Positions 1-5,645 of a DNA stretch of 16,608 nucleotides are shown here, piece by piece. The translations under genes and the position numbers were made by a program. The DNA lies in the NCBI GenBank assembly GCA_042092935.1, contig JBELFK010000059.1, forward strand, positions 1 through 16,608, read 5' to 3'. This DNA comes from JASMHC01 sp042092935 (GTDB lineage: Bacteria > Pseudomonadota > Alphaproteobacteria > Rhodobacterales > Rhodobacteraceae). Each line of letters starts with the position of its first letter. Position 1 is the first letter of the stretch. Under the pieces are notes generated by a model, which did not search any database, was not told the DNA's origin, and worked only from the letters and a program-made list of their open reading frames with translations.

Positions 1-18
1 CCCGAGGTTTCCCTCGGG
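1..18 (-). terminator. Hairpin downstream of rpsO
   Basis: CCCGAGG (1-7) pairs perfectly with CCTCGGG (12-18) around a 4-base loop. It begins 28 bases past the rpsO stop on the minus strand, where an intrinsic terminator or attenuator before the next gene would sit. Any T-tract would lie outside the window, so termination is inferred from position and stem only. Confidence 0.55.
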
Positions 19-46
19 CGTCGATGATCCGTAAAGAATCGAATTC

Positions 47-316
47 TTAGCGGCGGATGCCGAGACGTTTGATGAGGTCCTGGTAACGGGCCACATCTTT
101 TGCCTTGGTGTAGTCCAACAGCTTACGACGCTGAGCAACCAGCTTCAAAAGACCACGACGAGAGTGGTTGTCTTTCTTGTGGGTTTTGAAATGCTCGGTC
201 AAAGTGGTGATACGCGAGGTGAGGATGGCAACCTGAACTTCAGGTGAACCAGTGTCACCTTCTTTGGTCGCGAATTCTTTCATCAAGCGTGCTTTTTCTT
301 CAGCAGTAATCGACAT
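47..316 (-). CDS. rpsO: 30S ribosomal protein S15
   Basis: Ribosomal protein S15 of the small subunit, which binds 16S rRNA early in platform assembly and in many bacteria represses its own mRNA. The 89-residue protein begins MSITAEEK and carries the S15 core GSPEVQVAILTSRI, then HKKDNHSRRGLL and the end RYQDLIKRLGIRR, which is full family length. The ATG at 316 is chosen because AGGAG (323-327) lies 6 bases ahead and S15 proteins start here. An in-frame start 21 bases further upstream would add seven residues with no family support. It lies on the same strand as truB, but an RTX gene and a DUF1643 gene separate the two. Identification is certain. Confidence 0.98.
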   Translation of the reverse strand: MSITAEEKARLMKEFATKEGDTGSPEVQVAILTSRITTLTEHFKTHKKDNHSRRGLLKLVAQRRKLLDYTKAKDVARYQDLIKRLGIRR

Positions 317-406
317 CGGGGTCTCCTTTAATGTCAAAGGGTTATGGCATAAGCCGGGATGTCGTCCAGCAAAGCCCGTGGAGGTGTCTGCAACAGCAGA
401 TGCGCG
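317..406 (-). promoter_or_regulatory. rpsO 5' leader with small hairpins
   Basis: The predicted rpsO leader on the minus strand contains TCTGC/GCAGA (387-400, 4-base loop), a CGGG/CCCG pairing in the middle and a GGC-TTAT-GCC mini-hairpin near 345-355. rpsO leaders commonly fold into S15-binding autoregulatory structures, so this leader is a candidate for that role. I cannot match it to a named RNA family, and the structures are weak. Confidence 0.35.
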
Positions 407-435
407 CGTATAGGGGATTCTTTGTGCGTTGAAAA
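407..435 (-). promoter_or_regulatory. Candidate rpsO promoter
   Basis: On the minus strand, TATACG (412-407) is a good -10 hexamer. The -35 position, TTTTCA at 435-430, is a poor match with 17 bases between. It lies between the RTX stop and rpsO, where a separate rpsO promoter is expected. Support is mainly the -10 and position. Confidence 0.4.
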
Positions 436-444
436 CCCCCGTTC

Positions 445-1278
445 TCAGACGGCGGCCTGCATAACCGTGATATGTTCTAAGGTTAACGGTCCTGTTGCGG
501 CAACTTCCGCCAACAACGCGTCGTCGCAGGACACCTGATAGAGGCCTGTGTCCGCCAACACCACCGAGATTTGCGGGTGCTCGCCTTCGACAGCGATTTC
601 GATCCTGTCTTCTTCGACGTTGAAGTCGGTTATCATCGCTGGTTCACCCGACGCGATCCATTGGCCCAGCACCGTCGCGTCGCTGCCAGACCCGCCTGAA
701 ACAACGTCGCCCGCTCCGGCAATCAGGGTATCATCACCCAAACCGCCGTTCAGAAAATCCATCGCCCCGTCCTGCCCGTTCAAAACATCGTCGCCCGCAC
801 CACCATTGAGCACATCAAGCCCCGCACCGCCGTCAAGGACGTCGTCCCCCAAGCCGCCCAGCAATTCGTCGTCGCCGCCCTGACCAAACAGATCATCGTT
901 GCCGTCAGACCCGTTCAACCAATCGTCCCCAACGCCGCCAAAAAGCGTGTCGTCGCCATTGTGCCCGAAAAGCGCATCATTGCCCGCGCCGCCAAGCATA
1001 ACATCCTCGTCTTCGCCGCCGTGAAGCGTATCCGCGCCAGTCTCGCCGCTCAGCACGTCGTCGCCCTGCTGGCCAAAAACCATATCGTCGCCGTCCCCGG
1101 CCAGGATCAGATCAGCGCCGCTCAGGCCGCCAATCTGATCGTCACTGTCTGTGCCAGACAAGGTGTCGTCCTCATCCGTGCCGCTAAAGATTGCCTCGTC
1201 GTCGTCAAACTCACCCAATCCGGCAAGGGCCATTCCACCGACCATCACAAGACCAATGAGACTCGCTATTAACAGCAT
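445..1278 (-). CDS. RTX calcium-binding repeat protein with N-terminal membrane segment
   Basis: A repeat protein of about 277 residues. Residues 2-20 are a hydrophobic segment (LLIASLIGLVMVGGMALAG) directly followed by an acidic stretch (FDDDEAI). From about residue 35 to 190 run roughly fifteen RTX nonapeptides of the GGxGxDxLx type (for example GGLGDDVLDG, GGAGDDVLNG), which form calcium-binding beta-rolls. A non-repetitive C-terminal domain of about 80 residues follows and lacks the full repeat pattern. No protease, lipase or adhesin catalytic domain is visible. A membrane-anchored or signal-peptide exported protein fits the N-terminus, whereas classical RTX proteins use a C-terminal type I signal. 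The start is GTG at 1281 or ATG at 1278; the ATG is used here. It sits alone between a DUF1643 gene and rpsO with its own likely promoter. Substrate and role are unknown. Confidence 0.8.
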   Translation of the reverse strand: MLLIASLIGLVMVGGMALAGLGEFDDDEAIFSGTDEDDTLSGTDSDDQIGGLSGADLILAGDGDDMVFGQQGDDVLSGETGADTLHGGEDEDVMLGGAGNDALFGHNGDDTLFGGVGDDWLNGSDGNDDLFGQGGDDELLGGLGDDVLDGGAGLDVLNGGAGDDVLNGQDGAMDFLNGGLGDDTLIAGAGDVVSGGSGSDATVLGQWIASGEPAMITDFNVEEDRIEIAVEGEHPQISVVLADTGLYQVSCDDALLAEVAATGPLTLEHITVMQAAV

Positions 1279-1316
1279 CACTCATACCCACTCATTTCCC
1301 ACGGGTAGCATTCTCA

Positions 1317-1344
1317 ATTATCCATCCAAATTCAATGAAAACAA
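1317..1344 (-). promoter_or_regulatory. Candidate promoter of the RTX gene
   Basis: On the minus strand, TTGTTT (1344-1339) and GATAAT (1322-1317) are separated by 16 bases, about 38 bases before the RTX start. The region 1300-1370 is clearly AT-richer than its neighbours. This would let the RTX gene be expressed apart from truB and the DUF1643 gene. Confidence 0.45.
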
Positions 1345-1385
1345 CAGCTTGTGGTTAACAACGTCCGACGAAAATGCCGCCAGTT

Positions 1386-1895
1386 TTATCCAAACCAAAG
1401 CGCGGGTTGCTGCGCATAAGCGATATAAAGCGGGTGTTTGGGGTGGCCGTCCTTGGACAGCCCGAGATGATAGACCGGTGCGCTTTTCCCCCGCAGAAGC
1501 GCCTCAACCGAGGCTCCTCGGTCAAGATGCGCGCCATGGGTGCCCCAAGCAGCAATAATCGTATCAGCCCAGTCGCAAGCCTCTGAAATCGCAAGATCAT
1601 TCCGGGGCCCCACCGGATCCTGCGCCGCCCGCATTTTGCGTGGGTCTGTGTCGCGCCACGCAAAGATGTTGGTCACACAAAACGCCCCGAACCCCAACGC
1701 CCGCGCCCGCCGTTCGCACCGCTCAACGGTCGGATCATTCTGCACCTCGGTAGCCGTTGACGGGTTGAGCATAATGAACGCAACCCGCTTGCCTTTCGCA
1801 TCCCAGACGCGCGTCAGAGAATAGCGATAATTTTCACAATCCGAATAGACGGCCGTGGATTGGGCATCGCCCTTGAGATGGCTGCGGGTCAACAT
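1386..1895 (-). CDS. DUF1643 family protein
   Basis: A 169-residue protein of the DUF1643 family, whose biochemical role is not established. Diagnostic stretches are YSDCENYRYSLTRVWD near the N-terminus, FIMLNPSTATEVQNDPTVERC about 20 residues on, and NIFAWRDTDPRKMR, followed by DPVGPRND and the aspartate-rich CDWADTIIAAWG. The start is put at the ATG at 1895 because the family usually begins shortly before the YSDC motif. The longer frame opens with ATG at 1934 and adds 13 basic residues of no family character; neither ATG has a strong ribosome binding site. It follows truB on the same strand after 184 bases and may be read from the same transcript. No transmembrane segment is seen. Confidence 0.85.
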   Translation of the reverse strand: MLTRSHLKGDAQSTAVYSDCENYRYSLTRVWDAKGKRVAFIMLNPSTATEVQNDPTVERCERRARALGFGAFCVTNIFAWRDTDPRKMRAAQDPVGPRNDLAISEACDWADTIIAAWGTHGAHLDRGASVEALLRGKSAPVYHLGLSKDGHPKHPLYIAYAQQPALWFG

Positions 1896-1948
1896 AGCAC
1901 TTGATCGCCCGAAGCGGCGAGGGGTGCAAGGCATTTGGTAACACTCGT

Positions 1949-2068
1949 TTAGCGACGCCCGCCAAGGGTCTGAGACGGCGAAATAAGCGCCAAGATGCAG
2001 TGCACGTCGATGACGTCGCCTTGTTTGGCCGCTTCGGGCGACTCTGGATCAACGCCCTGCCGGACCAT
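1949..2068 (-). CDS. Possible 39-residue small ORF after truB
   Basis: An ATG at 2068 opens a 39-codon frame (begins MVRQGVDPESPEAAKQGD, ends LGGRR) between truB and the DUF1643 gene. About 27 of the 38 codons after ATG end in G or C by my count, as expected for coding in this genome. AAGG directly abuts the ATG, which is too close for a normal ribosome binding site. I recognise no family. It could be a real small protein, a remnant of a longer gene or chance. Confidence 0.22.
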   Translation of the reverse strand: MVRQGVDPESPEAAKQGDVIDVHCILALISPSQTLGGRR

Positions 2069-2076
2069 CCTTGATG

Positions 2077-2985
2077 CTAAATCACAAACACCTTGCTTGG
2101 GTGCAATTCCCCGCCCTTAAAGCGCCCGATGGCCACGGCTTGCCCGTCCAGACTGGCCCAGCATTCGTCTCCGTATTCAACCGTATCTTTCGCAAAAGCG
2201 ATGCCGGGATTGCCGTTGCGGATGCGGGTCGCCCCGTCTTGGTTGGTCGTCACCTCAGGCAAATCATCGAGGCCGATTTCCAGTGGGTGCAGATACCCAT
2301 CAAGCTCGGTGGTCTTGGCTTTGGCATCGACCTCGTCGAGCGAGATACCGTCGGTTGCGTCAAACGGTCCCGACCAGACGCGTCGCAGCCATTCGACATG
2401 GCCATGACAGCCCAAGGCCGCGCCCAGATCGCGGGCGATTGCGCGGACATAGCCGCCTTTGCCGCAAACCATTTCCAGCAAAACGTGATCCGCATCGGGG
2501 CGGTCGTTCATGACCAGCGAGTCCACGTAAAGCGGACGCGCTGCAATCTCGATCTCCTCGCCATCGCGCGCCAGCTTATAGGCCCGTTGGCCATCAATCT
2601 TCACAGCCGAGAACTTGGGCGGCACTTGCTGGATGTCGCCGACGAACTGACCTAGCGCCGTCTTGATAGCGTCATCCGTCGGGCGACTGTCACTCTGCGC
2701 GATCACCTCGCCGTCGGCATCATCGGTGTTGGTCGCTTGCCCCAACCGCACAAGGAAAGTGTAGCATTTCAACGCATCGGTGATGTAGGGCACCGTCTTG
2801 GTCGCCTCACCCAGCGCAACCGCCAGAACGCCCGTCGCTTCGGGGTCAAGCGTGCCCGCATGGCCTGCTTTCTTGGCCTCCATCGCCCAGCGCACCTTGT
2901 TGACCACCGCCGTCGAGGTGATGCCCGCAGGTTTGTCGATGATGAGCCACCCCGAGATGTCGCGGCCTTTGCGCTTTCGTCCCAT
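2077..2985 (-). CDS. truB: tRNA pseudouridine(55) synthase TruB
   Basis: Converts U55 of the tRNA T-loop to pseudouridine in the cytoplasm. The protein has 302 residues, the normal alphaproteobacterial size. The N-terminus has GWLIIDKPAGITST, then the catalytic loop HAGTLDPEATGVL with Asp47 as the nucleophile. YTFLVRLGQATNTDDADGE, VPPKFSAVKIDGQRAYKLAR and the C-terminal HVEWLRRVWSGPF follow as in the family. The ATG at 2985 has GGAGA a few bases upstream and gives the standard MGRKRKGRDISGW start. TruB commonly clusters with rbfA and rpsO in proteobacteria. Here rbfA lies upstream on the same strand but is separated by an oppositely oriented transporter, and rpsO lies downstream after two other genes. 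A TTGACC at 3042-3037 could be a -35 element, but its -10 is poor. Confidence 0.97.
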   Translation of the reverse strand: MGRKRKGRDISGWLIIDKPAGITSTAVVNKVRWAMEAKKAGHAGTLDPEATGVLAVALGEATKTVPYITDALKCYTFLVRLGQATNTDDADGEVIAQSDSRPTDDAIKTALGQFVGDIQQVPPKFSAVKIDGQRAYKLARDGEEIEIAARPLYVDSLVMNDRPDADHVLLEMVCGKGGYVRAIARDLGAALGCHGHVEWLRRVWSGPFDATDGISLDEVDAKAKTTELDGYLHPLEIGLDDLPEVTTNQDGATRIRNGNPGIAFAKDTVEYGDECWASLDGQAVAIGRFKGGELHPSKVFVI

Positions 2986-3114
2986 GATCTCTCCGATACG
3001 CGAATGAGCGCGCGGGGTAACCCAAGGGCGTCACCGGGTCAATCGTCGCCATGTCGCAAAGGGGACAGATCAGGCGGGGGGCATCTGAAAGGGCTAGGCC
3101 AACAGGAGCCACAA

Positions 3115-3978
3115 ATGACCCAAGCGCTGAAACCAATGGATATGCTCATGGGCGTTGCCGTGGCCGTGACATGGGGCATGGGCCTGGTGTTTGCCAAAGC
3201 CGCGATCGCGCATTTTCCGCCGATCCTGTTGATGAGCCTGCGGTTCCTTGTGACAGCCCTTGCACTGGTGTGGTTTGCCAAGCTCCCCAAGGGGCAATTC
3301 TGGCCCCTGTTCAAGGTCACCCTGGTGGCCGCGACGGTTCAGTATTCGTTGACGTTTTCAGGCCTCAAAGGGTTGGATGCTGGCGTCACCGCTCTGATCG
3401 TCCAGCTTGAGGTGCCCTTCCTGACGCTGCTGGGGGCTTTGGTGCTCCACGAAAAAACTGGCCTGCGAAAATGGCTGGGCATCGCCTTGGCATTTGTCGG
3501 CGTGGCGATGATCGTCGGCGCCCCGAGGGGGGACATCGCGCTGGGCTATGCCGCCCTCGTGATTGGGGGATCACTGGCTTGGGCAATCGGGCAGGTGATG
3601 GTCCGCCAGTTGAAAGACATCGACGGCCTGACCGTCACGGCTTGGGTCGCTGTGCTGGCGACGCCTCAGCTTTTTGTCATGTCGTTGCTTTTCGAAAGCG
3701 GACAGCTTGCGGCCATAAAATCCGCACCAACAGTCGTATGGCTATCGGTGGCCTACCTCGGCCTGATTATGACAGCCTTTGGCTACTGGCTTTGGAACAC
3801 CTTGCTGCGCCGCCACCCCGTCAGTCAGGTCGCGCCGTTCCTGCTGCTGCTGCCGCTTGTGTCGGTCTTGGGGGGCATCTTGTTTCTGGGCGAGACCATG
3901 ACCCTATCGTCGCTCATCGGCGGTGCGGTCGTGCTGGCTGGCGTGGCGAGCATCCTGTCGGTGCGCCCCAAACCTTAG
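3115..3978 (+). CDS. EamA/DMT-family transporter
   Basis: Inner-membrane permease of the drug/metabolite transporter superfamily, 287 residues with about ten hydrophobic helices in two EamA repeats. The first repeat opens VAVAVTWGMGLVFAKAAI and the second GGSLAWAIGQVMVRQL. The end, YWLWNTLLRRHPVSQVAPFLLLLP followed by LGETMT, resembles E. coli EamA (YdeD), the O-acetylserine/cysteine exporter, but substrate cannot be assigned from sequence. The ATG at 3115 has AGGAG at 3104-3108; the frame stays open far upstream through truB antisense sequence, which is not coding. It converges with rbfA, leaving only 6 bases between the two stops, so any termination signal must lie inside coding sequence. 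It separates truB from rbfA. Confidence 0.9.
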   Translation: MTQALKPMDMLMGVAVAVTWGMGLVFAKAAIAHFPPILLMSLRFLVTALALVWFAKLPKGQFWPLFKVTLVAATVQYSLTFSGLKGLDAGVTALIVQLEVPFLTLLGALVLHEKTGLRKWLGIALAFVGVAMIVGAPRGDIALGYAALVIGGSLAWAIGQVMVRQLKDIDGLTVTAWVAVLATPQLFVMSLLFESGQLAAIKSAPTVVWLSVAYLGLIMTAFGYWLWNTLLRRHPVSQVAPFLLLLPLVSVLGGILFLGETMTLSSLIGGAVVLAGVASILSVRPKP

Positions 3979-3984
3979 GCGGGA

Positions 3985-4386
3985 TTAACCCTCGTCAGGC
4001 TTGTCGAGATCGCGGCGCACGTCTTCGTTGCTGAACATGCGGCGCGATGCGTCCATGCGATCAAACGTATCGTCGATGCGAAATCGCAAATCCGGCGAAT
4101 GCTTGAGACCGATCCGCTTGCCGACAAGCCTGCGGATTTCACCTTTGTTGCGGGCCAAAAGGGCAATGGCCTCGTCCTTGCCCTTGCCGCCAAGCGGCAG
4201 GACGAAAGCCGTGGCGATCCGCAAATCGGCGGTGATCGTGACTTCGCCCACCGTGATCGAAAGATCGTTCAACTCGGGATCGTGGATTTCGCCCCGCGAG
4301 AGGATTTCGGACAGCGAACGCCGGATGACTTCGCCAACGCGCAACTGCCGGTTCGAGGGACCGTCGTGAAAATTGTTCTTTGCCAT
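3985..4386 (-). CDS. rbfA: 30S ribosome-binding factor RbfA
   Basis: RbfA binds the immature 30S subunit near the 5' end of 16S rRNA and is needed for late maturation and cold growth. The 133-residue protein has the KH-like RbfA domain: RQLRVGEVIRRSLSEILSRG, then DPELNDLSITVGEVTITADLR, and KHSPDLRFRIDDTFDRMD near the end. A short charged tail (SNEDVRRDLDKPDEG) follows. The ATG at 4386 is chosen because MAKNNFHDGPSNRQLRVGE is the usual start. An in-frame TTG 24 bases upstream lacks support. No Shine-Dalgarno sequence precedes the ATG, and a -10 element ends only 6 bases before it, so the message may be leaderless. It is divergent from dapB and converges on the EamA gene. Confidence 0.96.
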   Translation of the reverse strand: MAKNNFHDGPSNRQLRVGEVIRRSLSEILSRGEIHDPELNDLSITVGEVTITADLRIATAFVLPLGGKGKDEAIALLARNKGEIRRLVGKRIGLKHSPDLRFRIDDTFDRMDASRRMFSNEDVRRDLDKPDEG

Positions 4387-4392
4387 GGCGGG

Positions 4393-4421
4393 CAGATACG
4401 CGTTTCGCAAGGCTTTGCCAA
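4393..4421 (-). promoter_or_regulatory. Candidate rbfA promoter, leaderless type
   Basis: On the minus strand, TTGGCA (4421-4416), 17 bases, then TATCTG (4398-4393). Counting 6-7 bases past the -10 gives a start at the rbfA ATG itself (4386). Its -35 overlaps that of the dapB promoter on the other strand. Confidence 0.45.
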
Positions 4422-4443
4422 GCGGGTGATGCTGTTCTATGCA
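4415..4443 (+). promoter_or_regulatory. Candidate dapB promoter
   Basis: TTGCCA (4415-4420), 17 bases, TATGCA (4438-4443), predicting transcription from about 4450 and a leader of about 20 bases before dapB. Spacing is ideal and both hexamers are good for a housekeeping sigma factor. Confidence 0.5.
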
Positions 4444-4470
4444 GAGGCAACACTAAGAAGGATTTGAGAC

Positions 4471-5280
4471 ATGAGTGATTTGCCAGGGATCGTGGTGACG
4501 GGCGCATCGGGCCGTATGGGGCAGATGCTTAGCAAAACCGTGCTGGACAGCGACCGGGCCGAACTCGTCGGCGCGGTCGAGCGGCAGGGCCATCCTTGGG
4601 TCGGTCGCGATCTGGGCGAGTTGCTCGGCGGTGTGGCGAATGGTGTCATCGTCACCGACGACCCGCTTGAGGCTTTTGCCAAAGCGCAGGCCGTCCTCGA
4701 TTTCACGGCTCCCGCGGCGACAGTGGCCTTTGCAGAATTGGCCGCACAAGCCCGCGCGGTGCATGTGATAGGCACGACCGGCCTAAGCGACGGCGATCTG
4801 GCAAAGCTCGAGGCGGCCTCGCATCACGCCGTGATCGTGCGGGCGGGCAACTTCAGTCTTGGCGTCAATCTGTTGACGACGCTGACCCAGAAAGTCGCGG
4901 CGGCTTTGGACGAAGACTACGACATCGAAGTGATCGAGGCGCACCACAACCAAAAGGTCGACGCCCCCTCTGGCACCGCCTTGATGCTCGGGGAAGCAGC
5001 GGCCGCTGGTCGTGGTGTAAACCTAAACGATGTGGCAGATCGCGCCCGCGACGGAATTACAGGCGCACGCAAACGCGGCGACATCGGATTTACGGCCATC
5101 CGTGGCGGCGACATTATCGGCGAGCATGACGTGATGTTCGCCGCAGCGGGCGAGCGAATCATCCTGCGCCACGTGGCCAGTGATCGCGCTGTGTTTTCCC
5201 GCGGCGCGCTAAAGGCAGCACTTTGGGGGCAAGACAAAAAGCCCGGTCAGTATGACATGGTGGACGTTCTGGGGCTCTGA
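4471..5280 (+). CDS. dapB: 4-hydroxy-tetrahydrodipicolinate reductase
   Basis: DapB reduces 4-hydroxy-tetrahydrodipicolinate with NAD(P)H in the diaminopimelate/lysine pathway, supplying peptidoglycan and protein synthesis. The 269-residue protein starts with the Rossmann motif VVTGASGRMGQML (residues 8-20). Then come DFTAP, GTTG, AGNFSLGVNLL, and the active-site stretch EAHHNQKVDAPSGTAL, where His158, His159 and Lys162 sit at the numbers seen in E. coli DapB. The C-terminal HDVMFAAAGERIILRHVASDR is also typical. Length is normal. The ATG at 4471 follows AAGGA at 4456-4460. It is transcribed alone: divergent from rbfA and convergent with the SDHAF4-like gene. All family residues I know are present. 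Confidence 0.98.
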   Translation: MSDLPGIVVTGASGRMGQMLSKTVLDSDRAELVGAVERQGHPWVGRDLGELLGGVANGVIVTDDPLEAFAKAQAVLDFTAPAATVAFAELAAQARAVHVIGTTGLSDGDLAKLEAASHHAVIVRAGNFSLGVNLLTTLTQKVAAALDEDYDIEVIEAHHNQKVDAPSGTALMLGEAAAAGRGVNLNDVADRARDGITGARKRGDIGFTAIRGGDIIGEHDVMFAAAGERIILRHVASDRAVFSRGALKAALWGQDKKPGQYDMVDVLGL

Positions 5281-5284
5281 CGGA

Positions 5285-5301
5285 TTGGGGCGCTGCCCCA
5301 A
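5285..5301 (+). terminator. GC-rich hairpin after dapB
   Basis: TTGGGGC (5285-5291) and GCCCCAA (5295-5301) form a perfect 7-bp stem with a 3-base loop, starting 5 bases after the dapB stop. No T-run follows directly, so termination may need the adjoining imperfect hairpin at 5311-5362. Confidence 0.5.
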
Positions 5302-5310
5302 ACCCCGAAG

Positions 5311-5362
5311 GTATTTAGAGCAAGATAAAGCAGATGCTCGTGCTTTTTCTTTGTCCAAATAC
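5311..5362. repeat. Imperfect inverted element between convergent dapB and SDHAF4-like genes
   Basis: GTATTT...AAAGCA (5311-5332) and TGCTTT...AAATAC (5341-5362) are 22-base arms, 18 of 22 complementary, around an 8-base loop. The right arm is T-rich on the plus strand, so together with the preceding GC hairpin it could act as a bidirectional terminator. From memory, motifs of the form GTATTT-aaag-rich tract after a GGGG..CCCC hairpin recur between genes in Rhodobacterales. I cannot check that here. Confidence 0.55.
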
Positions 5363-5375
5363 TCATAACCACAGA

Positions 5376-5558
5376 TCAAAAATCGACGGCGATGCCCTTC
5401 TTTTCCCAGTCCCCAAAGCGCACGGGCTCGGGTCCGTCGCGGCCGCCAAGCTCTTTGGGAAGGTCGTGGCCTTTCGCCGTTTTGCGCCGTTCTTCGGCTT
5501 CGGCCAAGGCGCGCTGGGCGGCAGGGGGCAGGTCTTTGGCGTTTGAGTCTTCTGTCAT
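5376..5558 (-). CDS. SDHAF4-like succinate dehydrogenase assembly factor (DUF1674)
   Basis: A 60-residue protein ending in the hallmark of the DUF1674/SDHAF4 family: KELGGRDGPEPVRFGDWEKKG followed by IAVDF. In mitochondria SDHAF4 binds flavinylated succinate dehydrogenase subunit A and protects it before complex II assembly. The bacterial proteins are presumed homologues with a similar role, not shown here. The N-terminal half is a charged helix rich in Ala, Glu and Arg (AAQRALAEAEERRKTA). The ATG at 5558 has AGGAA upstream. It is a lone gene, divergent from rsmB and convergent with dapB, and far from any sdh gene in this window. Length is normal for the bacterial family. Confidence 0.88.
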   Translation of the reverse strand: MTEDSNAKDLPPAAQRALAEAEERRKTAKGHDLPKELGGRDGPEPVRFGDWEKKGIAVDF

Positions 5559-5585
5559 GACGGCTTCCTAATGGGTCAGACCCTT

Positions 5586-5613
5586 GATATACGCCCGCCG
5601 TCGGTTGCATCAA
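5586..5613 (-). promoter_or_regulatory. Candidate promoter of the SDHAF4-like gene
   Basis: On the minus strand TTGATG (5613-5608), 16 bases, TATATC (5591-5586). The 14 bases ending with this -10 (5599-5586) are identical to those ending at the -10 in front of the DUF3775 gene (15801-15814), which supports a shared promoter type. GGGTC-A-GACCC (5573-5583) covers the expected start site. Confidence 0.5.
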
Positions 5614-5645
5614 GCGGCTGTTAGGACGCAGGCAAGGGGCCTTTT

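Noticed and set aside
24..52. TGATCC near the left edge as an RpoE site
   Set aside because: No TAA-type -10 at 18-19 bases and it points antisense into the end of rpsO.
548..1272. Plus-strand frames opposite the RTX repeats (Ser/Pro-rich and Ala/Val-rich)
   Set aside because: They are the complement of a repetitive Gly/Asp-rich coding sequence and inherit its periodicity.
2071..2655. A 194-codon plus-strand frame antisense to truB
   Set aside because: truB is complete and certain on the minus strand; this frame has no domain.
2737..3114. Long N-terminal extension of the EamA transporter frame
   Set aside because: It runs antisense through truB. The ATG at 3115 has a good ribosome binding site and begins the first membrane helix as expected.
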